21,059 nucleotides of DNA, from NCBI GenBank assembly GCA_023387235.1, contig JAEWIJ010000277.1, positions 1-21,059 of the forward strand. Direction: 5' to 3'. Both the position numbers and the translations under genes were made by a program. The DNA comes from Pseudomonadota bacterium (GTDB taxonomy: Bacteria; Pseudomonadota; Alphaproteobacteria; Rhizobiales; Hyphomicrobiaceae). Shown in pieces: positions 15,525 through 21,059 of this stretch (its first letter is position 1; each line of letters begins with the position of its first letter). The notes beneath the pieces are model-generated. The model had not been told where the DNA came from. It saw only the letters and a list, made by a program, of their open reading frames with translations, and ran no database searches.

Positions 15525-16478
15525 ATGGCCACATATCTGGACTTCGAGAAGCCGATCGCCGAGCTCGAGAGCCGGGTCGCGGAGCTGCGCGCGCTTACAC
15601 CGGACGACGAGAGCACCGCGATCAGCGAGGAGATCAGCAAGCTCGAGGGCCGCGCCGCCCAGCTTCTTGCCGAGACGTACGGTGGCCTCAATCCCTGGCA
15701 GAAGACGACGGTCGCGCGCCATCCCGATCGTCCGCACTGCCTCGACTACATCGAGCAGTTGGTCGAGAGCTTCACGCCGCTCGCCGGCGACCGCTACTAT
15801 TCCGAGGATGCCGCGATCATGGGCGGCATCGGCAAGTTTCGCGGCCGCTCTGTCATGGTCATCGGGCACGAGAAGGGCCACGACACCGAGACGCGCATCA
15901 AGCACAACTTCGGCATGGCGCGGCCCGAGGGATACCGCAAGGCCGTCCGCCTCATGGACATGGCCGAGCGTTTTGCCATGCCGGTCGTCACGCTCGTCGA
16001 CACGGCCGGCGCCTATCCCGGCGTCGGCGCCGAGGAGCGCGGGCAGGCCGAGGCCATCGCGCGCTCGACCGACCGCTGTCTATCGCTCGGCGTGCCCATG
16101 ATCGCCCTCGTCATTGGCGAAGGCGGCTCGGGCGGCGCCATTGCCATCGCCAGCGCCAACCGCATTCTCATGCTCGAGCACGCCGTCTACACTGTTGCTT
16201 CGCCGGAAGCGGCGGCGTCCATCCTCTGGCGCGACTCGACGCGCGCCGTCGATGCGGCGACGAGCATGAAGATCACCGCGCAGGATCTCCACGAACTCGG
16301 CGTGATCGACGAGATCGTGCCGGAGCCCGTAGGCGGTGCGCATCGTGACAAGGAGGGCGCCGTGCGCCGTGCCGGCGATGCCATCGCCAAGGCGCTTGCC
16401 GCGTTTGACAAGATGTCGCCGGACGAGGTCCGCAAGCAGCGGCACGAGCGGTTTCTCAATATCGGGCGGACGCTGTAA
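15525..16478 (+). CDS. accA: Acetyl-CoA carboxylase carboxyltransferase subunit alpha
   Basis: AccA pairs with AccD to transfer the carboxyl group from biotin to acetyl-CoA, the committed step of fatty acid synthesis, in the cytoplasm. The N-terminus YLDFEKPIAELE and a coiled helical region (8-50) are typical. Further signatures are NPWQKTTVARHPDRPHCLDYI in parts, IGHEKGHDT, NFGMARPEGYRKA, TLVDTAGAYPGVGAEERGQ in parts, and GEGGSGGAIAIASANR, which forms the oxyanion and CoA site. The 318-residue length is standard. ATG 15525 begins the conserved protein; a GAGG motif (15507-15510) is rather distant. The frame is open upstream to 15474, without support. Three hairpins follow the stop. Confidence 0.97.
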   Translation: MATYLDFEKPIAELESRVAELRALTPDDESTAISEEISKLEGRAAQLLAETYGGLNPWQKTTVARHPDRPHCLDYIEQLVESFTPLAGDRYYSEDAAIMGGIGKFRGRSVMVIGHEKGHDTETRIKHNFGMARPEGYRKAVRLMDMAERFAMPVVTLVDTAGAYPGVGAEERGQAEAIARSTDRCLSLGVPMIALVIGEGGSGGAIAIASANRILMLEHAVYTVASPEAAASILWRDSTRAVDAATSMKITAQDLHELGVIDEIVPEPVGGAHRDKEGAVRRAGDAIAKALAAFDKMSPDEVRKQRHERFLNIGRTL

Positions 16479-16480
16479 GT

Positions 16481-16552
16481 CGCGCCTTCAGCGCGAACAG
16501 GGCTTTCGCCCTGTACCCAACCGGGGGACGCCCCCGGAGCCCCCACCTTTTT
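16481..16552. terminator. Triple-hairpin terminator / REP-like element after accA
   Basis: Three consecutive perfect hairpins lie between the convergent accA and heparinase-like genes: CGCGC (16481-16485) with GCGCG (16491-16495); ACAGGGC (16497-16503) with GCCCTGT (16508-16514); and CCGGGGG (16521-16527) with CCCCCGG (16531-16537). A TTTTT run at 16548-16552 follows 10 nt after the last stem. Termination is probable; the composition resembles dispersed palindromic repeats of this bacterial order. Confidence 0.65.
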
Positions 16553-16563
16553 ATGATTTGCAT

Positions 16564-18303
16564 CTATTTGGAAGGCGTTGGCGGATCGGAGCGCTCCAGA
16601 CGCCAGCGGATCACGCTCTCGCCGGGGGTTGCCCCGCGCAGCACGATCTGCTGGCTGAGCCGGGGCCCGGAATAGTGCGCATAGTCGAAGCTCTGCTCCA
16701 GCACCAGCGCCGCGCCCTCCGCGCTGAAATGCCAGTGTGTGCCGTCGAGCGTTTCGATGAGGGCCGTTCCCTGCGTTTCGCCGATGCGGCACAGCGTGTC
16801 AGGATGAAGATGAAAATGAATGGCAAAGGGCAGGTCGTTGGCGAGGCGCAGCCTGCCGCTCCGGCCGCCGAGTCGGTCCTCGCCTTCGATGCGCTGTCCA
16901 TCGCCTGAGACCAGGATCTGTCGCATATGGCGGGGGCCGAAGTCCTTGACGTAGCCGTCATGGGACGCGCGCACGCTCGATCCCTCGGGGGCCGACTCCA
17001 GCGAGAAAGGAACTTCGCCGCGTTGGCGAATAGGCGGGGCGCCGGCCCACTTTTCAAGGAGGCGCGCCCTCACGAGGCGGGATGACGACCGGTCGGCAAG
17101 GCAGAGCGTATTGTGGCTCGCCGTCGCGCGCGAGGCGGCGCGCATGGCATCATGGGCCTGGCCGGGTGAGCCGCAATTGGCGAAGAGCAGCGACGTTCCG
17201 ACACTCAGCTCGAAGGAAAGGCATCCGGCGTGCGCGTGGCCCGCAAGCTCGAGCGGCGGCGGCGCGCCGACATCCATGATCAGCACGGTAGGACCATGCT
17301 CCAGACGGACATAGCGCGATTGCGCCATGTCCGCCGGTGGTGCTTCGGGCGCCGGGTCGTAGGCGATGACGGTCGCGAGCGCATCGGCTTCCGTGCGGCC
17401 CATGCCGTTGAAGCGCGCGAGCGTGCCATTGCCGAGCCGCATGGCCTTGAGGAAGGCGATCATGCGATCGATGGCTTCCACGAGCGCTTTCGGCGCGTGC
17501 CGTCCGCGCGCGACGTAGCATTGGCGCAGCGGCATCAGATCGAGCAGGATCTCGACCGGGATGCCGGGATTTCGGCTGATGTGGCCACCGTCGCGCAGGA
17601 TCTGGCGCTGGAGCTCGTCGCCGAAAAGGCGCTGCATGCGCCGTAGCTGCCGGTCATGACCGGCGACGCAGAGATCGGCGAGCACGAGCGCGGTCAGCGC
17701 CAGCAGGCGATCGTAGCCGGCAGGGGCATCGCGCCAGGATGTCGCGAGGAACTGGATCTGCTGGCCTAGGCTGTCCGTCGTCGCTTCGTACGCGCGCGGC
17801 GACACGCCTTCGAGGATCAGACCAGCATGGCTGATCCAGGAGATGATCCGGCGTGCGATGACGGCGTGGGAGTCGGTCCGCGGAAAGCTCAGGGCATTGC
17901 GCTGGAGCCATTCGGCGACGAGGCGACGCGCCATGACATAGGCGGCATCGCTGTTCGCAGCGCGCAGGTCGCGCAGCCAGCCGAAGCCGTTCAGCTCGCG
18001 CGCCCAGGCGGGCGTCGGCGGCATGAGCGCGAACGGGGAGTGTCCATTGAGGTCGACGATGGCTCCGCCGAGACCGAGCTGTCCGGCCGCGAGCTCCTCG
18101 AAGAGACTTGGGTCGGGCGTGCGCAGGTCCGGTGGGACGATCAGCAACTCGTCGGCGAGGGCCGGGCCGGCGAGCCAGCGCAGCGCGCGGGTGCGCATCG
18201 CCCGGCTCACGGCGCGCCGCCGGGTCCGGGCCATGGCGAGCCGCGCGAGGTGCAAACGCTCACTCGGCGTCAGCCTGACCATCGACCTCGATCCGGTTGT
18301 CAT
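16564..18303 (-). CDS. Heparinase II/III family protein
   Basis: The 579-residue protein resembles the alpha/alpha-toroid plus beta-sandwich polysaccharide-lyase proteins (heparinase II/III-like) widespread in Hyphomicrobiales; the true substrate is unknown. The first ~300 residues are helix-rich (SWISHAGLILEG, LLALTALVLADLCVAGHDRQL in parts, DGGHISRNPGIPVEILLDL in parts). The C-terminal half is beta-rich and carries GHAHAGCLSFELSVG with candidate catalytic His residues, SHNTLCLAD, and HDGYVKDFGPRHMRQI. No clear signal peptide is seen, only a basic start (MARTRRRAVSRAMRTR). ATG 18303 follows a GGGGGG tract; ATG 18282 is an alternative. In other members of the order this gene often sits near rsmB and purH; here it does not. 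Confidence 0.85.
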   Translation of the reverse strand: MTTGSRSMVRLTPSERLHLARLAMARTRRRAVSRAMRTRALRWLAGPALADELLIVPPDLRTPDPSLFEELAAGQLGLGGAIVDLNGHSPFALMPPTPAWARELNGFGWLRDLRAANSDAAYVMARRLVAEWLQRNALSFPRTDSHAVIARRIISWISHAGLILEGVSPRAYEATTDSLGQQIQFLATSWRDAPAGYDRLLALTALVLADLCVAGHDRQLRRMQRLFGDELQRQILRDGGHISRNPGIPVEILLDLMPLRQCYVARGRHAPKALVEAIDRMIAFLKAMRLGNGTLARFNGMGRTEADALATVIAYDPAPEAPPADMAQSRYVRLEHGPTVLIMDVGAPPPLELAGHAHAGCLSFELSVGTSLLFANCGSPGQAHDAMRAASRATASHNTLCLADRSSSRLVRARLLEKWAGAPPIRQRGEVPFSLESAPEGSSVRASHDGYVKDFGPRHMRQILVSGDGQRIEGEDRLGGRSGRLRLANDLPFAIHFHLHPDTLCRIGETQGTALIETLDGTHWHFSAEGAALVLEQSFDYAHYSGPRLSQQIVLRGATPGESVIRWRLERSDPPTPSK

Positions 18304-18373
18304 GCGCCCCCCGACTGCTTCGCTATCCTTATCACCACAATGATGGCAAGGCGTGGGGCGCTCGCGCCGAAGT

Positions 18374-18697
18374 TCAGCGTTCGAGATCATCTTTCAGTCT
18401 GTCGAGAAGCTCGACGCTGCGGGCCGCGTAGGGACCGATCCAGCGGTCATGAATGTGCTTGATCGGCAACGGATTGAGATAGTTCCAGCGCAGACGCCCC
18501 TGGCGGCGCACGATCACGAGGTCGGCGTCCTCCAGCACCTTGAGGTGCTGCATCACGGTGCAGCGGTCGAGGGCCGGAAAGCGGGCACAGAGTGCGCCCG
18601 TGGTCTGCGGATCGTCCTTCAGGGCATCGAGGATCGCGCGCCGCGTCTCCGTACCCAGCGCCTTGAAAATACGATCATTTGCCTCTTCGCTAGACAT
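18374..18697 (-). CDS. ArsR-family winged-helix transcriptional regulator
   Basis: The 107-residue protein has an ArsR-type fold: DRIFKALGTETRRAILDALKD (8-28) opens the domain, GALCARFPALDRCTVMQHLKVLEDADLV (34-61) holds the recognition helix, and VRRQGRLRWNYLNP (64-77) is the wing. The N-terminal cysteine-pair metal site of classical ArsR is missing, and the subgroup is the one usually paired with AHSA1/SRPBCC proteins. It is divergent from such a gene and shares its control region. The start ATG 18697 lies inside the palindrome and has no Shine-Dalgarno, so translation may be leaderless; an in-frame ATG at 18715 is an alternative. It is likely an autorepressor. Confidence 0.88.
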   Translation of the reverse strand: MSSEEANDRIFKALGTETRRAILDALKDDPQTTGALCARFPALDRCTVMQHLKVLEDADLVIVRRQGRLRWNYLNPLPIKHIHDRWIGPYAARSVELLDRLKDDLER

Positions 18698-18715
18698 GTT
18701 ATATAAATATAACAT
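18696..18715. promoter_or_regulatory. Palindromic operator candidate between arsR-type gene and SRPBCC gene
   Basis: A perfect inverted repeat, ATGTTATA-N4-TATAACAT, lies in the divergent gap and includes the ATG of the regulator. It is AT-rich inside a GC-rich genome and overlaps -10-like boxes for both directions (TATTTA on the - strand after TTGCCG and 17 nt; TATAAC or CATAAT on the + strand). Binding here would block both genes. Confidence 0.75.
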
Positions 18716-18754
18716 AATGGACCAGCCGGCAAGATGCATAACAGGAGTGTTGTC

Positions 18755-19222
18755 ATGGAGCTGAAGTTCAAGGTTTCCGGGCGGATCGCGAAGCCCGTTG
18801 CGGAGGTGTTCGAGGCTGTGGCCAACCCGAGCGAGTTGTCGCGCTATTTCACGACCGGCGGTGCAAAGGGGCGCCTCGAGACGGGCGCGACGGTCATGTG
18901 GGATTTCCACGACTTCCCAGGTGCCTTTCCCGTCGACGTCGTGGAGGTCGTCAAAAACGAGAAGATCGTCCTGCGCTGGGCGGCCGACGACGGCGATCCC
19001 GTGCCGGGGCAATCGGCGAACTATCAGACGACCGTCACGATGACTTTCGAGGGCCTAGACGATGGCCGCACGCTCGTCTCGATCAGCGAGGAAGGGTGGC
19101 GCGAAACGCCCGGCGGTCAGAAGGCCTCATACAACAACTGCGGCGGCTGGATGCAGATGCTCTGCGCGATGAAGGCGTACCTCGATCACGGCATCAATCT
19201 GCGCGAGGGCATGTTCAAGTAG
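18755..19222 (+). CDS. SRPBCC / AHSA1-like (START-fold) protein
   Basis: The 155-residue protein belongs to the Bet v1-like SRPBCC superfamily, AHSA1 C-terminal-domain type. It opens VSGRIAKPVAEVFEAVANPSELSRYF in parts (7-33), followed by WDFHDFPGAFPVDVVEV, IVLRWAADD and a C-terminal helix GGWMQMLCAMKAYLDHG in parts. These proteins bind small hydrophobic ligands; the ligand is unknown. ATG 18755 has AGGAG (18743-18747) 7 nt upstream. An ATG at 18734 is in frame but lies before this site. It is divergent from the ArsR-type gene, the usual pairing for this family, so it is probably repressed by it. It ends 16 bp from the convergent exported protein gene. Confidence 0.9.
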   Translation: MELKFKVSGRIAKPVAEVFEAVANPSELSRYFTTGGAKGRLETGATVMWDFHDFPGAFPVDVVEVVKNEKIVLRWAADDGDPVPGQSANYQTTVTMTFEGLDDGRTLVSISEEGWRETPGGQKASYNNCGGWMQMLCAMKAYLDHGINLREGMFK

Positions 19223-19238
19223 GCGGCGTTTCGTGTGC

Positions 19239-19655
19239 CTATCGGGCGCCGAAGCCGCGTCCGCCGGCCCGCGGCACGTGAATGATGTGTCCGCCGCCGT
19301 GGCGGCGGTGATGCCGGATGCCGCGCCGCTTGTCGAAGTAGCCGGGGAACCAACCCGCGCCGCCACCGTACACGACGCCGCCGTCCGTTCCGTCGACGAT
19401 GTGCTGGTACTGGTTCACGGTGATGTTGCGGTCCTCGATGGTGAGGTTGAGAGGCGTCTTGCCATCGGGATTGATGATGATGTGGCGGTGCGACGGCAGT
19501 GGCCGGAATACGCGCACGCCCTCCTCGATGGTCACTGTGGCGCCGTAGAAGGGCCGCGTCTCGATCCGCGTGAGCGAAGCCGCGCTGACGGCGCTGGCCC
19601 CGGCGAGCAGCAGGGAAGAGCAGACGAGCGATATGGACAGCAGCGTGCGACGCAT
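19239..19655 (-). CDS. Exported Gly/His-rich hypothetical protein
   Basis: No known function is recognised. The 138-residue product has a good Sec signal peptide: MRRTLL, a hydrophobic core to about residue 20, and a likely cleavage after VSA (about 25). The mature part has a short beta-rich segment, TIEEGVRVFRPLPSHRHIII, then LTIEDRNITVNQYQHIVDG, a Gly-rich YGGGAGWFPGYFDKRRG stretch, and a His/Arg/Gly-rich C-terminus (RHHRRHGGGHIIH) that could bind metal ions. ATG 19655 has a GGAG about 10 nt upstream. It lies downstream of fmt by 82 bp on the same strand, but has no functional link to it. Confidence 0.75.
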   Translation of the reverse strand: MRRTLLSISLVCSSLLLAGASAVSAASLTRIETRPFYGATVTIEEGVRVFRPLPSHRHIIINPDGKTPLNLTIEDRNITVNQYQHIVDGTDGGVVYGGGAGWFPGYFDKRRGIRHHRRHGGGHIIHVPRAGGRGFGAR

Positions 19656-19737
19656 GGCGGTACAACTCCGACAGAACGCGTTGGTAGCCGATACTACCTG
19701 CGCCTCTTGGACTTGATTAGGGATTTGATAACGATGA

Positions 19738-20688
19738 TTAACGCCTTCGCACGTCGCCGGAGAGGGCGCGCGTGCCTGCCGGAAGAGGGAAGCCGCGCAG
19801 AAGCTCGGAGATGGCCATTGGCTTCTTGCCGGCGCGCTGCACGTCCAGGAGGCGGATGGCGCCGCTGCCGCACGCGATGGTGCCCGCGTCATCGAGGCAC
19901 GTGCCGGGCGTGCCTGTGCCCTCGGCAAGCGCGGCACGCAGTACCTTGAGGCGCTCGGCGCGTCCTTCGTGCTCGACCTCGAAATGGGCGCCGGGCCACG
20001 GCGCGAGGCCGCGGATGTGGTTGTGCACGTCCGCCGCCGGCTGGTTCCAGTCGATCTGCGTTTCGGCTTTCTCGATCTTGGCGGCGTAGGTGACGCCATC
20101 TGTCGGCTGCGGCGCGCATTCGACCGTGCGAGCTTCCAACGCTGCGAGCGTTTGCACCATGAGTGCCGCTCCGCGCGCGGCCATGAGATCGTGCAGTTCG
20201 CCGGCCGTCATGTCGGAGCCGATGGTGATGGGTTCACTCGCGCAGACCGGCCCGGTATCGAGACCTTCGTCCATGCGCATGATGCTCGTCGCTGTCTCGG
20301 TGTCGCCGGCCATGATGGCGCGCTGGATGGGCGCGGCACCGCGCCAGCGCGGCAGCGCCGAGGCATGCAGATTGAAACAACCGAGGCGTGGCGCGTCGAG
20401 GATCGGGCGCGGCAGGATGAGGCCGTAAGCTACGACGACGGCGGCGTCCGCGCCGTGTTCCGCGAAGATCTGTTGAGCAGCCGGATCGCGCAATGTGCGC
20501 GGCGTCAGCGCCGGAATTCCGGCGCTTTCAGCAAACTTGTGCACCGGCGATTTCTGCTCGTGCATGCCGCGGCCCGCCGGCCGTGGCGGCTGCGAATAGA
20601 CGGCAACAAGATCGTGCCCAGCATCGGCAATGGCGGCGAGCGTCGGCACGGAGAAATCCGGCGTGCCCATGAAGACGATGCGCAGCAT
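19738..20688 (-). CDS. fmt: Methionyl-tRNA formyltransferase
   Basis: Fmt formylates initiator Met-tRNA with 10-formyl-THF so that translation can begin. The 316-residue protein has RIVFMGTPDFSVPTL (3-17), YSQPPRPAGRG (31-41), the catalytic Asn106, His108 and Asp144 within FNLHASALPRWRGAAP and DEGLDTG, and a C-terminal OB-like domain with KKPMAISELLRG. Positions of the catalytic residues match the family closely. ATG 20688 is the natural start. It is next to def as usual; truA, which often follows fmt, is absent and replaced by the exported-protein gene. Confidence 0.96.
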   Translation of the reverse strand: MLRIVFMGTPDFSVPTLAAIADAGHDLVAVYSQPPRPAGRGMHEQKSPVHKFAESAGIPALTPRTLRDPAAQQIFAEHGADAAVVVAYGLILPRPILDAPRLGCFNLHASALPRWRGAAPIQRAIMAGDTETATSIMRMDEGLDTGPVCASEPITIGSDMTAGELHDLMAARGAALMVQTLAALEARTVECAPQPTDGVTYAAKIEKAETQIDWNQPAADVHNHIRGLAPWPGAHFEVEHEGRAERLKVLRAALAEGTGTPGTCLDDAGTIACGSGAIRLLDVQRAGKKPMAISELLRGFPLPAGTRALSGDVRRR

Positions 20689-20805
20689 GTGACTGGCTCT
20701 GTGCTCGTGGTCTCAGCAAGCGATAGCCTGACAGTATGGCGGCCCTCGCCATGGTAGGAGGTCGATCAGATGCCGACCTTGCCGGCAGGCGAGGGCAAGA
20801 AAAAA

Positions 20806-21059
20806 TCAGGCGGCAGGGCCGTCCTTAGCCTGCTTGCGGAAGCGCCGAACGATCATGTCACGCTTCAGGCGCGTCAGAAAGTCGATGATCAGCTTGCCGT
20901 CGAGATGGTCCATCTCGTGCTGGATGGCCGTAGCGAGCAATCCATCGGCAGCCAGCTCCTGGCGGGTGCCGGCCCGGTCCGTGTAGCGCACGATGAGCGA
21001 CGACGGCCGCTCGATCTCGATGCGCACATCCGGAATGGAAAGGCAGCCCTCCTCGTGCA
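20806..21059 (-). CDS. def: Peptide deformylase, 5' end cut by window edge
   Basis: Peptide deformylase removes the formyl group from nascent proteins with an Fe2+/Zn2+ centre. The visible 84 residues contain motif 2, EEGCLSIP, whose Cys is a metal ligand, directly at the window edge, and motif 3, QHEMDHLDGKL, with the HExxH metal site and catalytic Glu. Motif 1 and the start codon lie beyond 21059. The C-terminus, LTRLKRDMIVRRFRKQ, is usual. It lies upstream of fmt by 117 bp and is likely co-transcribed. Confidence 0.95.
   Translation of the reverse strand, partial: HEEGCLSIPDVRIEIERPSSLIVRYTDRAGTRQELAADGLLATAIQHEMDHLDGKLIIDFLTRLKRDMIVRRFRKQAKDGPAA

Noticed and set aside
18698..19012. N-terminal extension of the ArsR-type regulator through the SRPBCC gene
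   Set aside because: The extension reads antisense through another gene and lies upstream of the shared control region; the domain is complete without it.

Overview
The window reads as chromosomal DNA from a GC-rich alphaproteobacterium, most likely of the order Hyphomicrobiales (Rhizobiales); the genus cannot be fixed from sequence alone. The evidence is the alphaproteobacterial form of several proteins: a DksA with a single cysteine left in its zinc finger, an S21 protein with a long tail, a RegB/RegA redox pair next to an SCO1/SenC gene, a crcB-rluC-mmcB block, an intracellular PHB depolymerase with a cysteine nucleophile, and a heparinase II/III-like protein of the kind common in this order. 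Almost everything is core or metabolic. I see no phage, transposase, CRISPR array, toxin-antitoxin pair, rRNA or tRNA.

Layout. 24-1859 (+): sdhA, followed by a 24-bp tandem repeat that copies the gene's last codons and stop, then a GC-rich inverted-repeat element (about 1931-2058) just ahead of carA (2082-3284, +). A strong two-way terminator separates carA from convergent metK (3368-4564, -), which lies downstream of dksA (4708-5205, -). rpsU (5617-5931, +) is divergent from dksA and ends in a good intrinsic terminator. 6054-8112 (-): lldD and a YgjP-type metallopeptidase. 8414-9928 (-): phaZ with an unusual C-terminal tail. 10274-10564 (+): a small winged-helix-like protein whose 3' end overlaps the 3' end of the SCO1/SenC gene (10509-11111, -). 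11271-13343 (+): regB and regA.

13350-15321 (-): crcB, rluC and mmcB. mmcB has an in-frame TAA, yet the family's C-terminal sequence continues in the same frame beyond it. 15525-16478 (+): accA, followed by three consecutive hairpins. 16564-18303 (-): heparinase-like protein. 18374-18697 (-) and 18755-19222 (+): an ArsR-type regulator and a divergent SRPBCC/AHSA1 protein sharing a 20-bp palindromic operator candidate. 19239-19655 (-): small exported protein of unknown function. 19738-20688 (-): fmt. 20806 to the window end (-): def, cut by the window edge.

How the genes connect: sdhA, lldD, accA and phaZ belong to central carbon and storage metabolism. RegB/RegA senses the quinone pool and cell redox state, and SCO1/SenC serves cytochrome oxidase copper delivery, so that trio forms a respiration and redox module. 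dksA, rpsU, fmt, def and rluC serve transcription and translation. The most unusual signals are the interrupted mmcB, the duplicated sdhA stop region with the adjacent repeat element (and no sdhB following), the extended PhaZ tail and the arsR operator that covers its own start codon. I did not find a convincing undescribed multi-gene system.
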